Positions 43,678-53,372 of a stretch of 64,000 bases of DNA are shown piece after piece. The first letter of the stretch is position 1, and each line of letters starts with the position of its first letter. The notes beneath the pieces were generated by a model. The model had not been told where the DNA came from. It saw only the letters and a list, made by a program, of their open reading frames with translations, and did no database searches. A program made the translations under genes and the position numbers. The stretch comes from Leuctra nigra (Eukaryota; Arthropoda; Insecta; Plecoptera; Leuctridae): positions 43,119,172 to 43,183,171 of the forward strand of contig OW203763.1 in the NCBI GenBank assembly GCA_934045905.1, written 5' to 3'.

Positions 43678-44993
43678 CCCATAAAAACACTCCGTGTAAT
43701 AATACCAGCCAAGTCTCTTCAACTATAAAAAAATAGAAGAAATCTATAAATTCAGCCCTGAAAAGTAGTGATATCAAAAAATGGGCCAAGTCAAAACTTA
43801 ATTTTAAAAACCAATATATACTTGGCGCATCGTGCATATAGATAGTTTAAAAGTATAGGCCAGATGTGTAATACATAAAATCTACCTACCCTATACTGCC
43901 GTAAAAAACGATGCGCCAAGTATATATTGGTTTTTAAAATTAAGTTTTGACTTGGCCCATTTTTTGATATCACTACTTTTCAGGGCTGAATTTATAGATT
44001 TCTTCTATTTTTTTATAGTTGAAGAGACTTGGCTGGTATTATTACACGGAGTGTTTTTATGGGGATATCACTAATTTTTTTAGTTTGTTTACACAACTTG
44101 TAAGACATAGTTGAGCAATGACCAATTCCTTTAAGAAAATATGCCATTTACGAATTGGTAACTAAGAAAAATGTTGTTTGGTTCTAAGTATAAGTTTAAA
44201 ATGATATTCCATGAAGAAAAGCGAAAGCTTCGTTCCAATCGGTCCAGCCGTTTTCGAGATATGGCATCACTTCCGGTTTTCAAAATGGCGGCTGATATTA
44301 CTGACACCTAGAATTTATTTCTATAAATGTTATGTATCATTATAAGCCTTCTAAATAGATATTTATAGGTTTTTATATAAAGGGGAAGTGAATTTAGGCA
44401 GATTTCGCATAAATATGACGTCATTTCCGGTTTCAGTAATCAGAAAACTTTAGTTTTGCTATTGATATTTCATATAGAGGGCCGTCTGAATCGTTTGGTG
44501 CTAGTTTTATTCCGATCGGTTCAGCCATTTTCGAGATATGACGTCACTTCCGGTTTCAAAATAGCGGCTTCCGATTGGTTTTATAAAAAGGCACCTCAGA
44601 CGCCAAAAGTACACACGTGGTAAAAATTTCAGATCGATCGGTTTTGCCGTTTAGGCTGTGGCGGTGATAGCGGTGTTTCCTGATATCATCTGAATCATCT
44701 AAAGATCAAAGTGGTGTAATTTCACTGTTTTCTCGGCCCTCCAGCTAGCAAATGGAATAACCTATTGTTATAAAATTTGGTATATGTTGTCAGGTGGGCC
44801 ATAGCTCAAAATTAAGATGTTTCGCAACAAAGTGAGATTTCCCAATTTTGAGATCCAGTAGGCCGAAAATGCCATGTTATTGCTTACAGTAAAAGTGTTT
44901 GGTCTGCTCCTCAGTTTTTAGGCATTTACGGTATGTTGAGTGACTGTGAGTGTACGGTACGACTTGGCTGGGTGGAGCGACCGCTCCACTAGA
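43678..44993 (-). mobile_element. One-sided hairpin element, copy C (complete)
   Basis: In minus orientation the element begins TCTAGTGGAGCGGTCGCTCC at 44993 (preceded by A) and ends with the hairpin at 43678-44066. The two ~155-bp arms are practically perfect inverted repeats around a ~75-bp loop. The body (44067-44993) is non-coding and carries TGACGTCA at 44416-44423 and 44539-44546. It abuts the A-rich block of the 10.7-kb element. Confidence 0.82.
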
Positions 44994-44997
44994 TTAG

Positions 44998-45486
44998 AAA
45001 AAAGATCAAAAATATAATCAAAAATCAAAATGAAGAAAAATCAAAATTTCAATGACAAAAATTACAAAATCACAAAATCATTTGCAAAAGATCAAAAAGA
45101 ATAAAAAATAAAAAGTAAATCATTAAAAATAAAAAAATCTATGACAAAAAAAGGAAAAAAATCAGAAAAATCTAAATATTAACGATCTAATCAAAAAATA
45201 AAAAAAAACAAAAAATCGCTTGCAAAAAATTAAAAATCAAAAATCAAAAAAAATCAAAAAAAATCAAAAAAATCAATAATTTAAGGACGAAAATCAAAAA
45301 ATCAAAAATCACAAAAATCATCAAAAATAAAAAAAATCAAAAAAAATAAAAAAGCAACAAGAAAAATCAAAAAATCAAAATTCACTTAGAAAAAATAAAA
45401 AATAAAAAAAATCACAAAAAAAAAAAATCAACAAGAAAAAGTAAAAAATCAAAAAATCAAAAAAAATCAAAAAAATCAAAAAATCA
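44998..45486. repeat. A-rich (AAAATC)n-like subterminal block, right
   Basis: Irregular AAAAATC, AAAATCAAAA and AAATAAAA units over about 490 bp. The strand is the same as the left block, so the blocks themselves are not inverted, although the flanking termini are. Confidence 0.8.
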
Positions 45487-45528
45487 GGTGTACACAAAAA
45501 TTGCTAGTTGTTAACCCCTCGAAGATTG

Positions 45529-46779
45529 CCTAGCGGTGATCTATATGTTGACAATATTATTTGGTTTTTTATTCTTTGAGGTTTTTATGTATTGTTATTA
45601 TTAATATAGTTAATGATGACTAATCAATAATAAAGTATATAATATAGTATAATAATATAATAATATAGAATGATAATGATAATGACTAATGATAGTTAAT
45701 GATAGTTAATGATGATGACGACGAACGGGAGGCATATCTGGAACAAAATAGGGGTTGTTAAAAGAATGTATCTGAACAGAAACGTCAAATTGAAAAATCG
45801 AAATTTGACGTGTAGCTGGATGACAATAAGATTTTCACAGAGCCTGTTCACTTTGAAAGGTAAATCCTTGCGTCGCTTAAGAAATTTTAATAATTTTCAT
45901 TAAAAAATATAGATTTTACTGAACGTGGGTAGCACATGGCATGATAGCGTCGTTGAGGAATGTACTACGTCATAGTAGGCCACGCAGAACGAAGGGAGAA
46001 GAGATGCTCGGCAGGGGGGGGGGGGGGGCATTAATTGTTTGATAGTTTATCCCTTTTCCTTTCGAACGACTGCTGCCGCGGTTGCTTGTTCAGTCGGTAG
46101 GCAGCCTTTCGGGGGAAATGAACTGCAATAACTTTCGATAAAAGAAGTGAGGATAAGAGAAAAAATAAATAAATTGTTTGTGGATTTGATTTTGATGTGG
46201 ATGGCGTTTTAGATATCTATGGTTAATATGAATTTATATTTCTTCAGACTGTACAAATTACACTGTTCTTGAGTCTATTTCATCAAAGAGAGAACATGAT
46301 CCATTGGGAAGTAAACGTTAGACTTGCAAAGATATTTCATGATAATATTAAGCTGACTGAAGTCGTTCTTTAATTTCAAGTGACTCAATGGTAATGTAAA
46401 CCATGGTATGATATTGAAGTCGACGCCGCTGAGTAGACAGAATTTTATCTTGCTTTTCGTGATCAAGCGAAACAGAAAGAGTTGTTTAAATTCTTGGGCT
46501 AATCGCTAGGATAGATAGTCGATATTGTTTTAGGAATGTTACCTCATAATACCTCTAACTGCAAACTAGTTATTTTAATCATAACTGAGGTCATTTAGGA
46601 GGGGCCTAGTTGGGGGCAAGTTGGGAGACTGCCGCGCCTTGTAGCTACGTTTGTCGGCACGTCGGCCTTGAATTCGATCTTAGGGCTTTGGGTTCGAGAG
46701 TATTTCTTCTTGCGTTGGCGTTTGAATTCTTGTTTCGCTCTTGCTTTGATTGATTAATTGTCGATATGGGTAGACCAAA
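45529..46779. other. Region without an assigned gene; small ORF at 46275-46466
   Basis: A minus-strand frame (46275-46466, extendable upstream) reads KSKIKFCLLSGVDFNIIPW and ends DHVLSLMK. Its composition is protein-like, but no family is recognised. A 14-G run lies at about 46015-46028. Apart from that, nothing is seen. Confidence 0.35.
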
Positions 46780-47233
46780 TTATTTAAAATTTTAATCGTG
46801 ATTAGATAAAAGACAAACTTAGGGTTATTCCTTGGTATATTTGTATTTTTTTGTTCTGTTAATTAGTAATAATTAGTGGATTTTTGGTGAAAAATTAGCT
46901 ATTTTCTTGTCACCCTGGGCGCCGTACAAAATTAAATTTCAAAAATGTGCCTTGGGATAACCCTAAGTTTGTCTTTCATCTAATCATGGTTAAAATTTGA
47001 GGTCAATTGGTTTACGGGTTTGGTCTCCAATCGTATCGCAAATTTCATGGTTTTGCACGGTTTTGTTGAATAACAGGCGCCTAGCAAAATAAGCAAAATA
47101 AGCAAAAATGAAAAAGTGCTACTTATATACAATCAGACTGATCATGTGAACATCCTGTAAGAGTTACACTCACTTATGAAACAATTTTTCTCTCTCAATT
47201 TTCTAAAACGGCCGAGCGCTAGTAACACCTTAA
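46780..47233. mobile_element. TTAA-target MITE, copy 2 (one end)
   Basis: The same family as 33963-34490 in opposite orientation. The right end GCGCTAGTAACACC is followed by TTAA (47230-47233). The internal inverted pair GACAAACTTAGGGTTATTCC / GGGATAACCCTAAGTTTGTC is conserved. The left terminus could not be found, so the copy is probably truncated. Confidence 0.65.
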
Positions 47234-47517
47234 AATCTGCTTAATGTTAAAAACATTTGCACAATGTTAAAAACGCACAATTGACAAGACATCGCTGTGA
47301 CGAAACTACTGCACAAATCGGTCTGAAAATTTCACTTAATTTAACAACGATACAGCTGTTAGAATTTGGCTGACGCAAAATCGATTATACGGAGCTCAAA
47401 AAAAAACGTTCAGAAAACGTCAATTGGCCGGAACGCTGTTTCGTGAAAACTACTAATGAAATCAAGCTGAAAATATAAAATAATAAATATTATTCAAAAT
47501 ATATTGCTACCTACTAG

Positions 47518-48430
47518 GAAAACGCTCTGAGTAACGCGTTGATGAGCGAGCACGAATATACACCTTGAACCGAAATTCTGTCTATCGTAAATTTACTTAA
47601 AAGCCAATAATTCTTGAATTTCGTCATAGACGTCTTGTACATGCAAATCTTTAAAAATTCCTAAAATATTGGTCCCAATAACCATGCAAAGTTTTAAGTT
47701 GATCGATCAAACGGTTCCTTGATAATTTTCAAAAATCACAGGATCTCGTTAAAATAAATATACCTGGACCACTCATATGAAGTGTGTTAACACAATATAT
47801 GATAGATCAGTTGAACGGTTATATCAGTTTCATATTCGTTTGAAAGTTTCTGCTCTAACTACCTTGGAACTGAGGCTCAAAGAAGCCGTGATCAAAATAT
47901 TACGAGAATTTGACAGAACACGCAAAATGTCCGAAAACTGTCAATAGCTTTTGGATTTAAAAACAGATTAGTCTGAAAATTGTCAAAAATACAGATAATG
48001 TTGCTCCCAACGACCATGCAAAGTTTTAAGTTGATCGTTTAAACGGTTCTAGTTTAAATTTCAAAAATCACATGAAAGTTTTTTTTTAAATTTTAACCAA
48101 TAAGTGGATTTGGCTGAAACTTTGCAAGATTGGGGACAATGGTGGTCGTATTGACATGGTCAAAATTTCAAATTGATCTAACTAACCAATCGAAAGATAT
48201 TTTTTTTAAATTTGAACCAATCAGTGGATTTTTCAAAAAATATATGGTCTGCAACGCCTAGAAATGTTCTGTACATGATTGTGTGCAAAATTTCAGCTCG
48301 ATCGAAGAAAAACTCTGACCTGTATAGCTTCAGGAACAAAAAAAAACTACAAAAAAAAAACAAAAAAACACAAAAAAAAACAGAGGTCCGTGCCAAAAGA
48401 GCCAAATGGAGACGCTCGCTTCGCTCGCTC
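47518..48430 (+). repeat. Dispersed repeat, copy 3 (with GGAAAAC motif at its left)
   Basis: Starts with GGAAAACGCTCTGAGTAACG (47518-47537) and ends with GCTCGCTTCGCTCGCTC (48414-48430). The middle from 47780 matches 2847-3369 and 5840-6767. A poly-A-rich segment precedes the GC-rich end, as in the other copies. Whether both motifs belong to one element is uncertain. Confidence 0.5.
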
Positions 48431-48598
48431 AATTATTTGTGTGTAAATTTCAATACATTTGGATTTATCTTGTGTAAGAAAACTTGTGGAATTATACCTG
48501 CTTTAGGCTGCAAACACACGCGGCGTTTTTTTTCCCCGCCGGCCAGACGCGACATGTCGCGTTTATTTTCCTGCCCACCCCGGAAGTCGTTAAAATGA

Positions 48599-49243
48599 AT
48601 TCGTTACGGATCAAATAAACACCCGATCACTCAGCGGCGAATATGCAGGCGTTTTGTGATGCTCGACTGGAAGTTGCTTTTTACCCTTTTCGGCTGCAAT
48701 CTTTCTGCCCTTACATAAAATCTGTAATTCTGATTCGTCGACATTGAAGATTTGTAATGCTGTTACTTTCAGCTCATCGATCTTTTTCGCTATTCCATCA
48801 AAGAACTCATCGCGCACAGCTAATGATGCCATTTCTTTTCTCTGTGCTGAAAGATTTTCTAGAGTCCTCAAGGTAAGATTATGGCGTTTCATAAAACGGT
48901 TGCACCAAGTACTGCTTGGCATACCGTTGACTATTGTGAACGAAAGCTAAGGACATTTGGAATCAATTTTCCCCGCCATCTCCATGATCTCTTTTCTGGT
49001 GAGTCCATAACCCATTACCTGCATCTCGACGATTACTTCCCTAAACTCATTTTCTATCTCAATACCAAGGCATGGTGTAAGCCCGAAGGTAAACTTTTCA
49101 GCGGAAACGCTTCCGCTGATACGACGCTGTAAGGAGACAAGAGGGATGCTCTAGTCCCTGGATGCGATACGAATAGAGATTCCATCAACTCAGACAGCAT
49201 TGATTGCCTTGTTCATCATATTCTGTGTATACTTTCGAGGCAT
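48599..49243 (-). pseudogene. pogo/Tigger-type transposase, N-terminal part, decayed
   Basis: The frame opens MPRKYTQNMMNKAINAV and continues through a psq/CENP-B-like helix-turn-helix region (RRISGSVSAEKFTFG, REVIVEMQVMGYGLTRKEI, PSSTWCNRFMKRHNL). It ends in the start of the DDE domain, LQIFNVDESEL (first catalytic Asp) and EKGKKQLP. Stops occur after NKAINAV, after IASRD and after KIDSKCP. The catalytic domain is truncated near 48600. Pogo-type transposases use a TA target. Confidence 0.75.
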
Positions 49244-49775
49244 TATGACCACTGACGAATAAATTTATGCATTGTCTTGCACCAAAATCAGTATTTATTG
49301 GAATTCTAACCTCAAAGTAACACGATGTTTTGACAGTTTAATCTCTCTGCAAGGGTTGATAGAGGTGTTAAAGTAAAAACTTAAAAATATTGTGATTGTT
49401 GTTACTGTTTCATTAACACGCACACGAGAAATAAACATGATATTAGTTATATTACCTTAATTATCTTGATTTCCCTAGAACAGGTAAATTCAGCGAGTTA
49501 CAAATGTAGACATTTTATTTGTTGATTCAGTATTTATTTATTTCCACCGCCCACCAAAGATTCCATGACTCAATGCAAGCATTACCAACCTCAAAAATAA
49601 CGCCCTAACATCTTAAATATTTGGCGGTGACTTGGCATAATGCATAATTACTAAAATTGAGGGTATTTTAAAGTCTGACCCACCACCGGACACTGAAACA
49701 CCATTCGGTTTTTACCCAAGTCATCACGATCTCTTGCTCGTGCCATCTACCACGTCTTCTAACCAACGTTCGATG
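49244..49775. other. AT-rich spacer between pogo and Harbinger pseudogenes
   Basis: No gene or bounded repeat seen. Confidence 0.45.
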
Positions 49776-50751
49776 AATAATTCCTTGTTGTCTTCCACAA
49801 AGTTGTGCAAGGTACACTTGTGACAAACTCAAAGTCGATATCTAGTCTTTTCATCATCTCCCGAATGCGTTCTCAACACACATCCTAAACGAACTAAGGT
49901 ATACGATAAACGATTCTTGTTGTGGTGTAAGTTTTCCAATGTAGCTTTTCATAAGCCACGAGAGCAGCGGGTTAGCTGCACCGATTATCATGAAGGCAAC
50001 CACCATTCCGTTAATTATTCGTGGCACCTGTAATGTAAATGAATTTGCCTTGTGCTACTGTGTTTTGGTGATTTTGAATATGTTCAACTTTTACCAAATA
50101 AATCCTCCTTAGGTTTTTTGTAAATTAATAAATTATACCTGGGGAATCGGACATCTGCAGTTTTGAAGAATTTAGATTCCGCCAGGGCTCGCGCATCATG
50201 CACACCACCAGGTAGCATACAACTTATATCTTTGAACCTGAGACAAATCATGAATGGTACATATATAGTTTTGCAGTTATTTTTATAATCTCATTACAGC
50301 TTGTTTAATGAAAGAATATTTACCGATAACGTTGATCTTTTCCTGCCTGGAGGACCACAGACGTCCAACCTTTCCTGTTAATGAAGTCGCTGTAGCCTTC
50401 CGTTGGTGCGAGCATTGGGATATGGGTTCCGTCAATCGCAAGGAATGCTTGAGGGACATTTGTGAGATGTTCTACAAGTGTAGCAATTTCTTCGGCCTCA
50501 TCGGCATTTGGAAGCCGGATGTATGTGCGGAGAAGTGTGTCGTTTATTGTTTGAACAACAGCATAGAGTGCATGTTGCACTGTGCTCTTGTGTACACCAC
50601 ACTGGTTGGCCACCACTCTGTACTCTGCGCATGATGCAAGCTTATACAGGGTGATGTCTACCTTCTTCCTGACATTGAGCGGTACTTGTAACCGCTCATA
50701 TTGGATTTCAAGAGTGGAACGAACTAAGTATTTCAAAGTTACCGGAAACAC
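49776..50751 (-). pseudogene. PIF/Harbinger (HARBI1-like) transposase, decayed
   Basis: Exon 1 (50324-50751) reads LNVRKKVDITLYKLASCAEY, VANQCGVHKSTVQHAL, FLAIDGTHIPMLAP (first Asp) and INRKGWTSVVLQAG. A CG|GTAAAT donor joins in phase to exon 2 (50139-50237), FKDISCMLPGGVHDARALA (second Asp). Exon 3 starts near 50027 and contains SWLMKSYIGKLTPQQESF and RMCVENAFGR (Glu motif). The exon 2-3 phase is off by one base. Stops and a deletion follow AFGR, and the last part is out of frame. The DDE residues can be seen, but the gene is dead. Confidence 0.8.
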
Positions 50752-50927
50752 TCGCGGAGATGAGATTGTTCCTCGATGTATTGTAGTTCATATTTATTAT
50801 TAATAATTACGTAATTTCAATAATTGTCTTCATATAACTTTAGTTGATAGTATCTCTGCCACCTGTATATACAATTTGTAGAGCAATAAAACTTATTATT
50901 ATTATTATTATTATTATTAATACTTTT

Positions 50928-51014
50928 CAGTGCAGAATTTTTAGATTTCATATATTTTTTTTTAGTTGAAGAGACTTGGCTGGTATTTTTACACAAAGTG
51001 TTTTTTTATGGGGA
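50928..51014 (+). repeat. Solo right arm of the hairpin element
   Basis: Runs from ACTTTTCAGTGCAGAATTTT to GTGTTTTTTTATGGGG, preceded by an (ATT)n microsatellite (about 50895-50920). It matches only the outer part of the right arm; no left arm is present nearby. Confidence 0.65.
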
Positions 51015-51671
51015 TTATATATTCTCCACTTGTAAGCATCTCTGTGGGGTACCATTTTGTCTTACTTAAGATAATTAAATACAATTCTACTGCTTTGTTT
51101 GACGAAAAGAAGAATGTTATCGGTGAATAACGCTTCGGTGCTCGCTTACAAAAGCGTTCATCTTCCGTCGCTGAATTCGCACGCGAACGATTCCCTTCGC
51201 ATTCTAGGAGCACCCAGGGCATTCTCTTGAGCACGCTCTGAACTATGTTACCGACCGAATTAATGTCGGTTACTCGTTTCTCCGCTCATGGCGCTACTGC
51301 TGCGACAATGCGCCATAGTTCCCACATTCCACTTAGCAGTAGATCACGCGTAGTTTGTAGTTTATTACAATGTCATTATCACGATTGAATGTAAAGATAT
51401 TAAAAAGTGAATGGTTGAATAAAATAAAATTAATAAATATACAGATTTTACATAGGGGAAATGAAAACAGTTGTGGGAGAATGTAAAAATGGGACCGTCC
51501 AGAAGCCAAAACACATTTATAAGTCATTTCCGAGGATCAATGTTTGATTGAAAAGATTTGGAATGCATTGTTCTGGATTTTTTTTAAATTTACATCGATG
51601 AAACATCAGGAAAACAAACTCTAATGATAAATGGAATTTCCCATTCCACAACTATTCAATCAATCAATATT
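51015..51671. other. Spacer upstream of the gypsy element
   Basis: No supported gene. Minus-strand frames at 50989-51234 include the hairpin arm and are not considered coding. Confidence 0.45.
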
Positions 51672-51676
51672 GTATT

Positions 51677-51807
51677 TGTTATATAGTGACCTTGGTTGCT
51701 AGGCAACCAAGTTGTTGTAACAAAAGATAACAGATTCAGTAAAGATTTAGCAACTGTAATGGGAAGTCCATCTTGGTGTTTTATTCTATTTAATGATAAC
51801 TATTACA
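51677..51807 (+). repeat. 5' LTR of the gypsy element
   Basis: 131 bp, TG...CA ends, contains an inverted pair CTTGGTTGC / GCAACCAAG that forms a short hairpin. One mismatch to the 3' LTR. Confidence 0.93.
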
Positions 51808-51857
51808 TGGCGTCAGCAGTAAAAAAATCTAATTAATGCTAGAAAGAATTAATAGAA

Positions 51858-53372
51858 ATGGACAATTCTCAATTTAGACCGCCAAAGGAGCTCGACCATA
51901 CTGGTAACTTGTCTGAAAACGGGAAACGATGGATCCAGCGCTTTCGGATATATTTGATTGCCACAGAGGGCGATGTGTTTACATCTGGTAAAGTACAAGT
52001 ATCAAGACTGTTATGTCTAATCGGAGATGAGGCGTTAGAAGTGTTCAACACCTTCATCTTCGAGAATGAAAATGAAAAAGAAGATCTTGAAAAAGTAATC
52101 GAAAAGTTTGAATTGTACTTTTCACCTAGGAAAAATGTCGTATTTGAACGTTTCAAATTATTCTCAATTGTACAAAAGGAAAATCAAACGTTTGATCAGT
52201 TTCTGCTGGAATTGAAAACTGCTAGCCAGTCCTGCGAATTCACTGAGCAAACTGAAGGATTAATTCGAGATCGAATTGTTTTGGGAATTCGCTGCAAAAA
52301 TACACAGGAGCGGCTTCTGCGCGAAGAAAATGTTACACTGAAGAGAGCAGAAAACTACTGTCGTGCAGCTGAAGAAAGTCATCGTCAAGCACAAGCTGTG
52401 CAAGTCCAGGTGCCCAGCTCGGTGAACGCAATAAACATTAAAAGGGGAGGAAAAAAGGTTGACGAACCTAATAAAGAACAATGGAGATCAGGAAAAAAAT
52501 TCTCCTGCGACAAGTGTGGATATGACCATCTTCCGCGCCGATGTCCTGCATTTGGAAAAGCTTGCGCCTTCTGTCAGGAGAGCAACCATTTTGCTAAAAA
52601 ATGCCCAAAGAGCAAGCAAGCAAAGAAAGTACACACTCTGCAGCACAACGACGATTTACCTTCAGAACAGTCGTCAGATGAGAGTGAAGAGGAAGATGCC
52701 CATAATCAAATGGAAGAAATACTGTATATTCATGCTGTGAAGAAGAAGGAGGTCAAAGAGAAGGTATGGCTTGAAACTTTAAAAGTAGAAAATATGTATG
52801 TCAAATTTAAATTGGACAGTGGTGCTGAGGCCAGCATCTTGCCACTGTGGTTAGTAAAAAAATTAAATTTACTATCTGCAATGAAGAAATCAACATCGGT
52901 TCTTGTTCCCCCCGACGGCTGCCACCTTAGCGCGGTGGTGGGGTTTGCGTTGGCCAATGATCCACTGCAGCTAAGCCGGCGAGCATATGCTCATGTGTAA
53001 GGGCTACCCATGCCGGACAGATCAGTGGTGAGGCCCAGACCAAGAGCAGCCAGGGTTGGCCTAACCATGTCCTCCCTTAAATTGCGGTCCCCATCGGGCC
53101 GGCTTTCCCCCTCGAGATGATGATCCCCCTGAAATCGGGTTCCGCCGGCCCGAATCCTCACACCCCCCAGTCCGTCCCCATTCCGGCCTGGCCTTCCCAC
53201 CAGTGCTGGACTCCCCCGGATCGGGCCCGTTCGGTCGACCCCCTCCCCATGTCCTCCACTTAATTCAACAAAGTTAAAAGTAAAAATTAATGTGCGCAAT
53301 ATAACCTCGTCGTTGACGCGCCGTTAAACCCTAATAATCAAATCAAATTAATCGGTTCTTGTTGCATTTGGT
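51858..53372 (+). pseudogene. gypsy Gag and start of protease, split by a SINE
   Basis: Begins MDNSQFRPPKELDHTGNLSE. The capsid-like part contains FELYFSPRKNVVFERFKLF, followed by two zinc knuckles, CDKCGYDHLPRRC and CAFCQESNHFAKKC, which bind RNA. An acidic linker leads to the aspartic protease motif LDSGAEASILP (DSG in place of the common DTG). The frame is open for 350 codons until the SINE at 52908 and resumes at 53364 with AFGGKDCRIKP. Gag and Pol appear to share one frame. Confidence 0.85.
52908..53350 (+). mobile_element. SINE-like retroposon, copy 5 (inside the protease)
   Basis: Perfect 13-bp duplication ATCGGTTCTTGTT (52895-52907, 53351-53363). It begins with a C run (CCCCCCGACGGCTGCC) and ends with AATAATCAAATCAAATTA, a variant of the TAATC tail. 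It must postdate the gypsy insertion, whose LTRs are nearly identical, so this SINE-like family was active recently. Confidence 0.9.

Larger units (their letters stand above)
34819..45521. mobile_element. Candidate 10.7-kb TIR transposon carrying a transposase-like gene
   Basis: The left end CGAGGGGTGAACAACTA (34819-34835) and the inverted right end (45505-45521, read inward CGAGGGGTTAACAACTA) match at 16 of 17 positions. Both are followed inward by GTGTACAC (34845-34852 and 45488-45495). AAGATTG flanks both sides (34812-34818, 45522-45528); with one base of ambiguity it is 8 bp, AAGATTGC. Inside each end is an A-rich (AAAATC)n-like block (34853-35156, 44998-45486). A BED-finger transposase-like gene (35475-42503) lies between them. 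The duplication length and AGGGGT-type ends point to a hAT-like element. Several MITEs have since inserted. Confidence 0.6.

Noticed and set aside
34845..45495. A-rich blocks as part of long terminal inverted repeats
   Set aside because: Both blocks are A-rich on the same strand, so they are not inverted copies of each other; only the outer ~34 bp are.
34819..45521. Polinton/Maverick or giant-virus-like element
   Set aside because: No integrase, DNA polymerase, protease or capsid gene is visible; the only gene is the BED-finger transposase-like one, and the duplication is 7-8 bp rather than 6 bp.
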